Shown here one piece after another: positions 1 to 10,879 of a stretch of 64,000 nt of DNA (its first letter is position 1; each line of letters opens with the position of its first letter). The stretch lies in NCBI GenBank assembly GCA_051294375.1, contig CM119267.1, positions 17,028,606-17,092,605 of the forward strand, in the 5' to 3' direction. This DNA is from Paraspadella gotoi. Taxonomy: Eukaryota; Chaetognatha. The position numbers were made by a program, and so were the translations under genes. Below the pieces are notes generated by a model. The model was not told where the DNA came from and did no database searches. It saw nothing but the letters and a program-made list of their open reading frames with translations.

Positions 1-220
1 GTAAGGATATTTACTATTTATATTTTTCCGTTTTTTTGAGGGGAATTCGTTTTTATTTTTATGAATTAAAACTTTTTGGTGCATTAAATATTTAACCAAG
101 GGGCAAAAACCAATATTTATTGAAAAGGAAGAAATGCAGGAATGGAAGGAAACACAAAAATTAGTTAATCAAAAAAATATATACAATTTTTGTATCTATT
201 GTCATTAAATAATTTTTTAA

Positions 221-452
221 AAGAAGTGTTCCTAATTACCCCATTGTGAGGTAAAACAGAACACTAATTTTTTTTAAAAATGCTGCCCCTAGCCCTCGGG
301 GGCGCGTGATAAAAACGAATACATCAACCTATAGCGGAGAAACTTTCATAGATATATCACCAGAAAAAAAAATTTAAAAAAAATTACTATTCAAAAAGTT
401 TGATTACTTCCAAAAGTGTTCCGAATTACCCCGCACTACCCTAATCAATTAG
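221..452 (+). repeat. Ends of TIR family E
   Basis: Two same-direction copies of a motif resembling GTGTTCCGAATTACCCCGC occur at about 226-250 and 418-442. The same motif ends the larger element at 47329-48553. Here no minisatellite core lies between them, so these look like solo ends or a deleted copy. Confidence 0.45.
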
Positions 453-1145
453 ATAAACTTTAATATAACAAGCGCATCGTTCAGCAAGCAGATCTTCAAG
501 TAAATTGTGTTATCTTTTCCGAGCAAGCCAATAAGGTAATGTCAAAACAGCAAATTATGAGTTTTTAATTTTAAGTCCATATATGTTGAGGATATTGTTC
601 TGTAAATATGTCACCGATAGAAAGCTAAGAGTCCTAGAATTCTTTTTTCTACAACTAGAACTGAAACTAAACCTTGTATACGTTATGGGGGGAGATTAAA
701 TTCTTTTTCTCTCTCTTCTTGTCTACTCCCCACGGGAAATTTTCTCACTTTTCTCATTCGTTTTTTATTGGTTCGCACTTTTTTTTTTCAAAGTTCCGTT
801 GGATTTGTTCACAACCTTACTTTGTTTATTACTGTAGGCGTCGTGCCCTCCTTTTTTATTCGGTCTTGAGTTATTTACGACTTACGTGCTTCGGTTGTGT
901 CTCTTGAGTATTAGAGATTTCTTGCCGTCTTTCCTCGGCTCCATTTTTTGTGTTTCATGAGGATAGAGTGATTTCGTCTCTTCGTCCTGTCATGGTGCCA
1001 TTTGACGTATGCGCTCTCTATATAGCTTGTACGTGTGCGAGCTGCCGTACTCTCTATGTTTACTTTCTCTTATGATCTTCTCGATTAATTATAAGTGATG
1101 GCATATGGTAATATAGGTTCGTAATGACATAGACTTACGGCGCAT

Positions 1146-4100
1146 GTTGAAATCAGCTAAGCGATGGGTAATGTAGATAGATGCAGGAAGGGTTTAGCTT
1201 GTGTCCCCATTGGAACGGATTTTTAAAAAATTTGAAAAATTGCGCTCAGCACCTTAAAAAATTTTTTTACAATATTTGCTCTAGCGCAGTTATTAATGAA
1301 CTAGCCCCATCATTTTTGCTCATAAATACTCCGAGACGAGACCTACATAATGATGTAATAAAATTTTTGAATTCATTTAATTTTTTTGGTTTTAATAATT
1401 AATTGGTCAAAATAATATTCAAAAGTATACTGTAAATATCCAAGGTAATTGATTCTTTTTTTATACAAAATGATACATTGAACTTGAGCAGTTATAATAA
1501 ATAACAAATAAAATTTTAAAAAATAATTTTAAATACCAAAAATATTTTTTCAATATTATAAAAATATATTATAGTCTTAAAACTAATTAAAATATTTAAA
1601 AACTATAAAGGGTTTGAAAGCGGACATTATGCTGATTCTAAATCTATTTTTGTTTTTAAATTTGATTTCTTGTTCTCGTTTTACAGACTCATACATTTGT
1701 AAAAATTAAAAAAATCATCCCTTTTTCAAAACCTTATAAAAAATGATTGGGTCCATGTATTGAAATAAAAATTTAAAACTAACTTTGAAAAAGTAATATC
1801 TTCTTGCTATTAAAATTTTAAATGAGAAGAATAGGATTTGCCAAAGATATCAAGGGAAGAAGTGTCATTATTTATATTTTTATGAAAAAAGAATAAGATT
1901 TTTTTTAATAAGCAATTGAACTATTCTTTCGTGGCCGAAGCGGCTAGGGCAGAGGTTCTTCTCAGACGAGGGTTTAGTAATGACTTAAATTTTCTGCAAT
2001 ATTGAGGACAACCGCACAAATTTTTGTGTTCACCTATCTTTTTCTTACTAACATTACACAACCAAAGTCAGAGTTCTAATGCAGACATAATGAGTAGACC
2101 TTTCCATGCATGAAAAGTTTTTAAATCAAAAAACGAGTATTGGTAAAGGTGCCCATACATCATATGAATTTTTTGAACATTTTTTTCAATAGATTTTTAC
2201 AGTAAATGATGCCAACTCTGAAAAAAAATAAAAAAAATGCTAAAAAATTTACTTTTTCATAAATATCTTTTAAAGTTTTATTACTACAGGGACGAAACCC
2301 AATCTATCTTGTAGTAGGGGTAGCCCCACTCAATGGAATAAACTTTTCTTAAAATCTTAAAAGCATAAGGATCGCCACAATTGCATAGAGAGAGAGAGAG
2401 AGAAATCGTTTTCGGACGAATCACGAAGAGAGCGCGTTCAAATTATTTTGGGCAGTTAGGGATTTTTACATTTTTCCTCAAATTAATCTTTAGTTTCAAA
2501 AACTTTGTGACGTCAAGAACGGTAGTGAAGGTTTCAGTAACTAGACAACTCAAATAAACAAATATTGACAACGCCGTAAGCAGCGCTAGTACGACTATTA
2601 TGGCTCGCCTCAATAAGTCTTTTCCTCTCTCAGCCGAAATCTTATTTTTGACCGTACTTCTTTGTCCTCACGCGTTCGGCCAAATCGTTTTTCTGGTTAT
2701 TTGTCGAATCTTTGTCGATATTTTGTCATAATTTGCGGAGACTCAAGATAAATATTTAGTTCGTTTATTAAACTCGCAAGGGACGGACGACGCCTCGAAC
2801 GCTTGACGTCGCGAGCGTGAAATACAAGAAGATATTTCACACTGACCACGACGATGATAATAATGCTGTTAATGATTGACTTGATTGATTAATTTATTGA
2901 TTACAAATTTATTTATTTTAAAATGAAGTACTATGGCAACAGCCGGGTTGCTTTTGATGCCCTTTGGGATGGAACATTTCATTGTTGGCTCGATCAATAC
3001 TACTTTTAAGATTTTTAAAAAAAATTTTATATAAAATAAAAAGAAAAATTGACAAAAATTATTAAATTATTAACAAGTTTGAGCAAATGATATCAGAATG
3101 TACTATTTTTTATTTACTCTAAGAAAAGTGCATTCCCATTTTCTTTTTAACGTAGTTCAAACCTATTAAATAAAAATAAGGTAAGTATTTTTTTTTAATA
3201 TTAAAAAGTTATAACTTTTTAACCTATTGAAGAGACAGTAATTATTGATAAGTGTTAATGACAGAAGCATTCAATATAAGCAGTCGCTGAGCTTCGGATC
3301 AGGCTGTAACACCATGTTAGAGGCGGGTTAAGCGCCCGTCCCTCTTAACTGCCAGACGACCACCGGGCTAGAACCCCGGACCTTTTAGGTTGGGAGGCGA
3401 ATGACTTGCCTCCGGCACCAATGGCCGCTGATGAACGGTTGGTGGATTTTAGTCCACCATACTATAGTCTTTTTTTAAAAAATCTTTTTAGCAAAACAAA
3501 GGCAATTATCTCTCTATTCAATTGAGCATAATTTTCTTTTTAAATCTTTCACAAACATTGTTAAAAATATCATTTTTAAAAAGTTTATCAAAAATAGCTT
3601 AAAACAATAGGTTTTAAAAAATGTATTTAGTAAAAAAAATAACTTAATTTATAATGCGAGGTATGTAACATAGTCAATTTTTTCCGCTCTACAAGATAGA
3701 TTAGGTTTCATCCCTGTAGTAATAAATGTTTAAAAGATATTTATGAAAAAGTAAATTTTTTACCTTTTTTTCATAGTTGGCCGCATTTACTGTAAATTTT
3801 TTTTGAAAACAAATGTTCAAAAATTCATATGATATATGGGCACCTTTTACACAAACGATTTTTGATTTAAAAACTTTTCATATATGGAAAGGTCTACTCT
3901 TTATGTCTGCATCTGACTTTGGTTGTCCAATTTTAATAAGAAAAAGATAGGTGTTGTGAGGTTGTCTTCAATATTGCAAAAAACTTACTAAATCCTTACT
4001 AAGTCCTTACTAAATCCTAGTCTTTGAAGAACCTCTGCCTCAGCCGCTTCGGCCATGAGAGAATGCTTCAATTGCCTATTAAAAAAATCTTCTTTTTTTT

Positions 4101-4838
4101 TCATAAAAAAATATAAATAATGACACTTCTTCCCTTGATATCTTTGGCAAATCTTATTTTTCTCATTTACAATTTTGATAGCAAGTAGATATTACATTTT
4201 CAAAGTTAATTTTAAATTTTTTTTCCAATACATGGACCCAATCATTTTTTATAAGGTTTTGAAAAAGGGATGATTTTTTTAATTTTTACAAATGTATGAG
4301 TCTGTAAAACAACAACAAGAAATCAAATTTTAAAAACAAAAATAGATTTAGAATCAGCATAATGTCCGCTTTCAAACCCTTTATAGTTTTTAAATATTTT
4401 AATTAGTTTTAAGACTATAATATATTTTTATAATATTGAAAAAATATTTTTGGTATTTAAAATTATTTTTTTAAATTTTATTTGTTACTTATTAAAACTG
4501 CTCTTGTTCAATGTATCATTTTGTATAAAAAAAGAATCAATTACCTTGGATATTTTCAGAATACTTTTGAATATTATTTTGACTAAATTAATTATTAAAA
4601 TCAAAAAAATAAAATGAATTCAAAAATTTTATTACATCATTATGTAGGTCTCGTCTCGGAGTATTTATGAGCAAAAAATGATAGGGCAAGCTTCATTAAT
4701 AACTGCGCTAGAGCAAATATTGTAAAAATATTTTTTAAGGTGCTGAGCGCAATTTTTTCGAATTTTTAAAAATCCGTCCAATGGGGACACAAACTAACCC
4801 TCCTGCATCCATTACTAACAGCTGAGCTGATTCCAACT
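1146..4838. mobile_element. Giant foldback element (about 1.15 kb inverted arms)
   Basis: The left arm (about 1146-2318) and the right arm (about 3688-4838) are inverted copies of each other over roughly 1.15 kb, with scattered substitutions and small indels. The outer arm ends begin near GTTGAAATCAGCT on the left and the inverse GATTCCAAC on the right. The inner ends lie at a shared CTACAGGGATGAAACC-type segment. About 1.37 kb of unrelated sequence separates the arms. No transposase reading frame is visible, so this looks like a non-autonomous foldback element, or two inverted copies of one element. Transcribed as part of the host intron, it would form a very long hairpin. Confidence 0.8.
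3295..3445 (-). mobile_element. tRNA-derived SINE-like unit
   Basis: Read on the minus strand, this GC-richer segment has a tRNA-like head. It contains an A-box-like region (TGGTGCCGGAGGCAAG) and, about 35 bases on, a good B-box-like GGTTCTAGCCC inside GGGGTTCTAGCCCGG, as in SINEs transcribed by RNA polymerase III. A GC-rich tail follows. It sits between the arms of the foldback. It does not fold into a complete tRNA by eye, so I call it SINE-like and not a tRNA gene. Confidence 0.5.
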
Positions 4839-5090
4839 CCTAGTTTGAGAGATATCCACTCCCTCCAGTTTATCGAGTAAAGAAGAAAGTTACTGTATAT
4901 AATTAGAAAATTTTTCCCAGTGCTTTTATTGTACTGGCACACAATGTTTTTGAAATAGGTTCGCTGTGTTCGGAATTTTTTCAAGAATAAACGAAAGAAC
5001 ATTTAATATTACTAAAAATATATGTAATTAAGAATATTTTTAGCGCATTAAAGATCTTTACTATTAAATGATTGATATGTAATTCTTTAG

Positions 5091-6894
5091 GTACCCCATG
5101 GGCTGGTACAACCGTCGCTTTTAACATTTTCGCCGCTGGGTACAATTTAGGAATTCCCACTGTTGTTCCAATAGATATCAGAGAAGAGCAAAGAAGCTAC
5201 GAGACAGGTGATTTTATTTTTATTTACGAATAATCGAATGTTGACCTCGCAGTACGCCTTATTTCTTTTTTTTTTACAGGGGCTCAGCTTCTTCCTCATC
5301 CGCAATTATGGTCCCCGTCGGACCATGTTCACATGATGACTCCGAGACGAAATTTTACTGTGTTGAATTACAACAATTTCTTCAAAGCGTTGAATTTTTC
5401 CGTCGGTAAAATTAACCACGATAGAACCCTAAACCTCACTAAAAACCTGACTCATCCTGGCGTGGATGTATTTTGTGTTTATAGTAAAGGTATGCGCATG
5501 AGAACTATCTTTTAAATGTTTCTAATTTTATCAGGATGATAATGTGTGCATTTAAAGACTAAATTAAAGATTTAAACGGTAAATCATTGTCGTCTATAGT
5601 ATGTATACTGCATAGTAATCATTCTAATCGTTTAGGTATTCCGACTATGAATCAGCTGTATTATGACACTGACGAAGATTTCGTTAATGGGAAACAACCC
5701 AAACGTCGTTGGGTAAGATAATGCTATTCAGTAATTATTGTATCGAACGGCTTCAGTAATTTTTTCATTAATATTAACAGTCTACAATTAGCTTTTTGTT
5801 GCTTGAAGATTGACTCGTTCCAGAATTTTATACATGAACCATTTTAAAAAACAAAATTTAGATTTTTATTTTAATACTAAATATTAGTATTTATATTCAA
5901 ATGCCACTAATTTTTTCAGAGACCTTTGTAAAAGAATACCAATAAGCGGTAAAGATCTTAACAAGATTACAGTCGAAATAGATATTGATAGATAATCAAT
6001 TAATCATCCTCATCGCTGTTGCAATTATAAGTTTTTTGGCCTCGTTTGTCCATTGAGCTGGATATGAAGTTTCGAAGGAATCGTGCGAGTGGAAATGAGT
6101 ATAAATAGGAAAAAATATATATATATTTCACTATTTGAACGCCAATTACTTGTGAGTGGATGGGGCGATTGACTTAAAATGTGTGATTAAGCTGATAGAA
6201 TCGTCTGAGTGGAAATGAGTTTAAATGGAAAAAATAAAAAAACCTGTTTCGCTAATTGATTATGCTTCTTTTTATTTTTATATTAAATGTAAATACAAGA
6301 TGTATTAATTAATCAACTAATTAATTAGTTAATTAATCAATAATAAATTAATTATTCCATCAATATATTTATCTATTAATTAATTATTAAAACAATCAAT
6401 TTATTTATCAATTATTTAATCAATCAAGTCAATCGTTATTGCCAAATATTGGCATTATTGTCGTCGTTGCCATCATCGTCGTTGTTGCTTTTGAGGTGAT
6501 CAGTGACGAAAAGACCTAAAAACAAACATTTCGGATGAAATTTATTAATTAATTACCGCTAATGATCGTGGGCAGATCCGACATTGTTTGCTCAAACTTG
6601 TTTCTATTACTTTCTTCCGAGGCGATAAATCCCATTAAATCGTTTGTCAATTTCTTTACAGCTAATTGTGCGATAAATTTTTGGAACTCCATAATCTCTC
6701 ATGTTTTACAGGGCGACGGCGACGGCTCGGTCAATCTTGTTAGCCTTCGTCTTTGCGATAAATGGGTTAATATGTCGCGGCGTGACGTCCATGCTGAATC
6801 TAAAATATTTTTGGACTTGGATCACTCGGGAACATTAAAAAGTCAAGTTGTATTTGACTATTTAAAGTTGATACTTTCTTCAAATCAAACATGA
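5091..6894 (+). CDS. PLA2G15: Lysosomal phospholipase A2 / LCAT-like acyltransferase, 3' part
   Basis: C-terminal 194 residues or so of an LCAT-family enzyme; the 5' exons lie left of the window. Exons: 5091-5207, 5280-5489, 5636-5712, 6712-6894, with all phases matching. It shows family blocks in order: GTPWAGT, PIDIREEQRS, the LPHPQLWSPSD and MMTPRRNFTVLNYNNFF region, a PGVDVFCVYSKG strand, and GDGDGSVN. The last holds the expected catalytic Asp, and LDLDHSG supplies the likely catalytic His; the nucleophilic Ser would be upstream. Family members hydrolyse or transacylate phospholipids, PLA2G15 in lysosomes and LCAT in plasma. Closeness to PLA2G15 over LCAT rests on remembered similarity. 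The last intron is about 1 kb and holds AT-rich TTAATTAA repeats. Confidence 0.88.
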
Positions 6895-7274
6895 AATAAA
6901 GGGATATTAAAATGAAATTATGTTCAAACTAAATTAGTTAAAATCATTTGCAGTTTTGCAAATTGGTTCGAAAATCGTTCGTGATTAACTGATTAAATAT
7001 GTTATTTAATCAAGAAAATATTAATTAAATTGATAATCAGGGTTCATCTTTTAATTTTTTATCGTCGCAATCGCTTTGCGTTTGCGACGATATTGCTTTG
7101 GTTTTGCTCATAGTGGCGTCGTCGTCGTTGGCGTTCCAAATTATAGATCGCTTTTTTTATGATTAAATTTGGGTGTATGAAGCTAAAAATTTATATACAG
7201 CTTCTCATCATCGATGTGCTTAAAATTGAGTCTGGACAGTTATTAAATATGTTTTGTTTACGTTTTATCAAAAC

Positions 7275-7870
7275 AAACAAATTTTTTTTTTTTTATTTCT
7301 TTCACTCTCTCTCTTTTCTCTTTTAATTACATGTCTCTCTCCCTCTCTATTTTCCCTAGTTACTGATTCATAGACAAAGGGGAAAAACGAGTCTGCAGCT
7401 GGCTCTGCAGGGGCTTATTCTTTTTCTCTCTTTTCTCCTGCTGCTTCTGCTACTGCCTTTTTATTTCTTTTTTTTTTGGCTTCTCTCTCTTTCTCTCTCT
7501 CTGGCAGAGACTCTGCGTTTTAATTTTTTTAAAAATTTTAATGAGGAATCCTCATTGAGGATTGAACTCGTAAAATTAAGAGTCTCATTCGTGCATGTTA
7601 TCGTTTTGCTATCTCAACATCGGGTTTTTATTTCGTTCTTTCTCGTCACTCTTTATTTTTATTTTTCTTTCTTTCCTTTCTATTCTTTCTTTCCTTTTTA
7701 TTCTTTCTTTCCTTTTTATTCTTTCTTTCCTTTTTATTCTTTCTTTCCTTTTTATTCTTTCGTTCCTTTCTATTCTTTCTTTACTTTCTTTCCGTTCTAT
7801 TCTTTATTTCTTTCCTTTCTATTCTTTCTTTCTTTCCTTTCTATTCTTTCTTTATATTTATTCTTTTCTT
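7275..7870 (+). repeat. Pyrimidine-rich low-complexity tract with tandem 18-mers
   Basis: Nearly all C and T on the plus strand. From about 7670 there is a tandem repeat close to TTTCCTTTTTATTCTTTC, with later copies degenerate. It yields open frames of Phe, Pro, Tyr and Ser repeats that are not genes. Confidence 0.8.
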
Positions 7871-8139
7871 ATTTTTCTTTCTGTTTATAAAATTTTTCAA
7901 ATTTGATTTTTTTTAGTATCAAAATTTGTCGTCAATCCAGATTTTTCTTATGCGATTGCGACGATCCTTATGCTTTTAAGATTTTTTTGGTGTGTTTTTG
8001 CAATACAGAAATCATACGATTTCAGCATTGTCGCAGTTGTTTTGTTCATGATTAAGTTTAATAAAAGGAAAAGCAAACTATTATCATTATAAACTATTTC
8101 AAGACTCAAAAGATACTCCTACTGTTATTGAAAGCTTAT

Positions 8140-8465
8140 GTTTTTATCTTGTAAGAGAGAAGGAGACCTAAAACTGGCTAAATTTTACTTTCGCCGACCG
8201 GGGTTTTGGCGTTTTTTGAAAAACTACTTGAAATATGTATATATATATATTTTTTAAAAATTAATAAAAATTATTTAATTACCTTAATACTAATTCCTTT
8301 TAACCTTAACCACCCTTAACCTTAAACCACCCTTAAACTACCCTTAACCCTAACCTTTAACCCCGGTTGGCGAAAGTAAAATTAACCTTTAAACCACCAT
8401 AACCTATCCATTGTGTCAAAAGACGAGGGCAAGATAGCTTATTTATATTGGTTGTACCAATTTTA
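8140..8465 (-). repeat. Dispersed repeat family B, interrupted by MITE C
   Basis: The outer parts match the family seen at 18394-18497, 31702-31799 and 41426-41530 (CTTGTAAGAG at one end, GGGCAAGATAGCTTA and TTGGTTGTACCAA at the other). The middle is interrupted by the MITE at 8182-8383, so the MITE inserted after this copy. Confidence 0.65.
8182..8383 (+). mobile_element. MITE family C with telomere-like tract
   Basis: About 200 bp bounded by inverted ends, ATTTTACTTTCGCCGACCGG on the left and the inverse CCGGTTGGCGAAAGTAAAAT on the right. The right half is a run of CCCTTAA and CCCTAA-like units resembling degenerate animal telomere repeats. A second copy in the opposite direction lies at 9713-9881. 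Confidence 0.75.
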
Positions 8466-8774
8466 TATAGTTTTATTTTATTTTTCCGATTTACTGATTA
8501 ATCTGATAAAACTTCAGGGATGGAACTCGAATAGCGTTATTGAGATGGTGCTTTAGTCCACATAGTCACTTTGGCTAGATGGGGGCTATTTAGATTATCA
8601 AGGACGGAGGTTGCTTTACAGCCGCGTCTATCATTTTTCAACATATTACAACCTAACCCTGAGCGTATTATTCTCTAAATTCTTTTTGTTCAAGTTGATT
8701 TTTTTGATTTATTAAATTCATCAGAAACTTAAAGCATTCCCTTAATTATTTTTTGGAAAAACAAACATAACAAA

Positions 8775-10879
8775 ATGTCTGAGCCCGAACACCCAGTGGG
8801 AGCAGAAGGGGATGAAAACGAAGTCGAAATGACACCAGGATATAAACCACCAGCTCAAAAAGCTTTGTCAGAGGTAATTTATATTGATATATTGATTATC
8901 CTGATATTTATCTAATTATCGTTTGAACTGAACTAAACCCCGCTAATAGACTTTGTTCTCCGAGTCGTAATCCGATTGCTCTTTGAGTAAAGCCATTTGC
9001 TAATGACCACTCTGTACACTATGCAGTGTGTACCAGTGTGTTTCCTGTTCAATCTAAACCAGGTACTTAAAGGTATCTACGCGATTTACAAAAAATACCG
9101 TATCTCGTAAGGACAAAGTATTTAACGAACGATGAAAGCACGAACGCTGAAATGATCCCAAACGATAAATTCTTGTCACGAGTCCGAGCTCAGATATCAC
9201 GATTAGAAACCTTGTCAATAACTTTTAGAAATTAAGGATCGACTGCAGGTCCCAAGGATCACGGTTAAATTTCAGCTTAATTTATTGACTTCTTTCTGAT
9301 CATTAGTATCCAATCTCGTCGATCATGATATATAATATATCCTCGGCGATTATGGTATCTGAATTCCTTTAATTTCTTCCAAAAAATTATCCTCCTCCGT
9401 ACCGTTTTGTTCTTTTAACGTTAATTAATAAAAACCTTGCTCTTCGTTTCCCCATAGACCTCTGAAGCGTATTAATCTCCAGGAAGGCCTCAATCTCACT
9501 TTTCTTTATACAGTAATCTGCAGTCAGTGCTTCTTTTTTTTGTAGATTGTCGCGGCTGACAAAGAAGACGAAGCCTTGGAAAAATACAAAAAGAATTTAC
9601 TAGGGGATGTCGCCGACGGTAGTACGGTTATCATCGACGAAAAAAATCCCGAGTAAGCCTGCTGAAAGTTTCGTTCAGCCGTTTGTTGTTTCATGGTGAT
9701 AATTTTGGAGGGTTACTTTTACTTTCGCCCACCGGGGTTAGGGAGGAGTTAGGGTTATTGGTGGTTAAGGGGTAGTTTAGGGTGAGGGGTAGTTAGGGTT
9801 AGAGTAATTAGGTAATATATTTTGTTAAAAATAGGTTGTTTTAAGTGTTTTTTTCAAAATCGCTGTCGGTGAAAGTAAAATTTATCCATTTTGAAAATAA
9901 AACTAGATTTAAATTAGTCAAATGTGAGCAAAAAGTATTTATGCTTCTCCCCTAACAGTTTAAAATATATTATGGTGGACTAAAATCCACCAACTGTCTT
10001 TTCAATATTTTCTCATGTTTAATTGTGTAATGTTTGGGAAAACCTAATCCAAGACGCTTGATGCTTTTCGTAAGATCAGATGGGCGTGCAAGCTAGTGAT
10101 GGAGGGCGGATTCTGTTTGGAATTCGCGCGGTGCGGCAGCGCATCGGTGATTGCCCACGTGGCCGGCCACAGTTTTAACGCGTTGCACTTGCATTTCCTG
10201 ACAGCATTATTTCCTCTTTCTTATTAAAGTCTACATTTCATTTTATACGTTTTTTTTTTCAGTCGCGTTATCATTACAAAGATGGAGTTTTTAACAGCTG
10301 AGAAAAGCGGTCTTGAAATAGATTTGACGACGGCGGACGTAGACAAGCCAACCTTTATCATTAAGGAGGGAATCAAATACACGTATATAAAAATAATAAT
10401 ATTATGCAAAAATAAGAAGGCAAAAAAAGCAAATTAGTTTTGGCAACTTGCTACTATCTATTATTTAAATTAAAATTTCTTTTTAAACTTTTAAAATTTG
10501 ATCGAAGGCTGAAGAAGAATTTTTTTTATTCAGAATTCGAATTTGGTTTTATGTTCAACGAGAACTTGTTTCGGGATTAAGATATCATCATTCTGTCAAG
10601 AAAAGTATCGTGAGCGATAAAGAATCGCACATGGTTGGATCTTATGGACCGAGAAAGGAAATATACCAATTTACTACTCCTGAAGATGAACTCCCCACTG
10701 GGATTTTGGCCAGGGGTAAGTCTTTTCGTTTTAAGCTTCGATTTTGAATAGCAACGTTTACAAATTATAATTTTCAATCTCTAGGTAGCTATACCGTTCA
10801 TTCTAAATTTGTGGACGACGACAAAAAGATTTACAGGCAATGGGATTGGAAATTCAAAATTCAGCAAGATTGGGAATGA
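8775..10879 (+). CDS. ARHGDIA: Rho GDP-dissociation inhibitor
   Basis: RhoGDI of 200 residues (family about 204) that binds GDP-loaded, prenylated Rho GTPases, extracts them from membranes and keeps them cytosolic. Exons: 8775-8873, 9546-9652, 10263-10382, 10534-10715, 10785-10879, phases all consistent. The acidic N-terminal arm carries the family's YKPPAQKALSE, then EDEALEKYKKNLLG. The immunoglobulin-like domain shows FIIKEGIKYT, VQRELVSGLRY, HMVGSYGPRKE, YQFTTPEDELPTGILARGSY and the terminal DWKFKIQQDWE. It is the single-type invertebrate RhoGDI, so the vertebrate paralogue symbol is nominal. Introns 1 and 2 are long (about 0.6 kb). Intron 2 carries MITE C and a GC-rich patch. Confidence 0.95.
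9713..9881 (-). mobile_element. MITE family C, second copy
   Basis: Inverted ends TTTTACTTTCGCCCACCGGG and TCGGTGAAAGTAAAAT flank a TTAGGG-rich tract (GGTTAGGG, AGTTAGGGTTA, TTAAGGGG). The orientation is opposite to the copy at 8182-8383. It sits in RhoGDI intron 2. Confidence 0.7.

Larger units (their letters stand above)
1..5090 (+). other. Long intron of the LCAT-like gene
   Basis: The window opens on GTAAGG, a good 5' splice site, and the first recognisable exon begins after TTCTTTAG at 5090. The whole stretch therefore looks like one intron of about 5.1 kb, far longer than the usual 60-120 bp here. It holds two copies of a TIR-family end (about 221-255 and 412-450), the large foldback repeat (1146-4838) with a SINE-like unit in its centre, and a short GA microsatellite near 2391. 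I see no exon in it on either strand. Confidence 0.65.
6895..8774. other. Intergenic spacer with pyrimidine tract and nested repeats
   Basis: This holds the 3' flank of the LCAT-like gene, a long pyrimidine-rich tract (about 7275-7870), and an intron-type repeat (family B) split by a MITE with telomere-like tracts (8182-8383). A TTCATCAG acceptor-like site lies 51 bases before the RhoGDI start. No gene was found. Confidence 0.6.

Noticed and set aside
3295-3445. Functional tRNA gene
   Set aside because: A-box-like and B-box-like elements are present, but a full cloverleaf and anticodon arm could not be drawn.
7555-7906. Overlapping open frames of Phe/Pro/Tyr/Ser repeats
   Set aside because: They are products of a pyrimidine tandem repeat with no gene context.
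8290-8370. Chromosome-end or interstitial telomere
   Set aside because: The CCCTAA-like units are degenerate and lie inside an element with inverted ends that also occurs at 9713.
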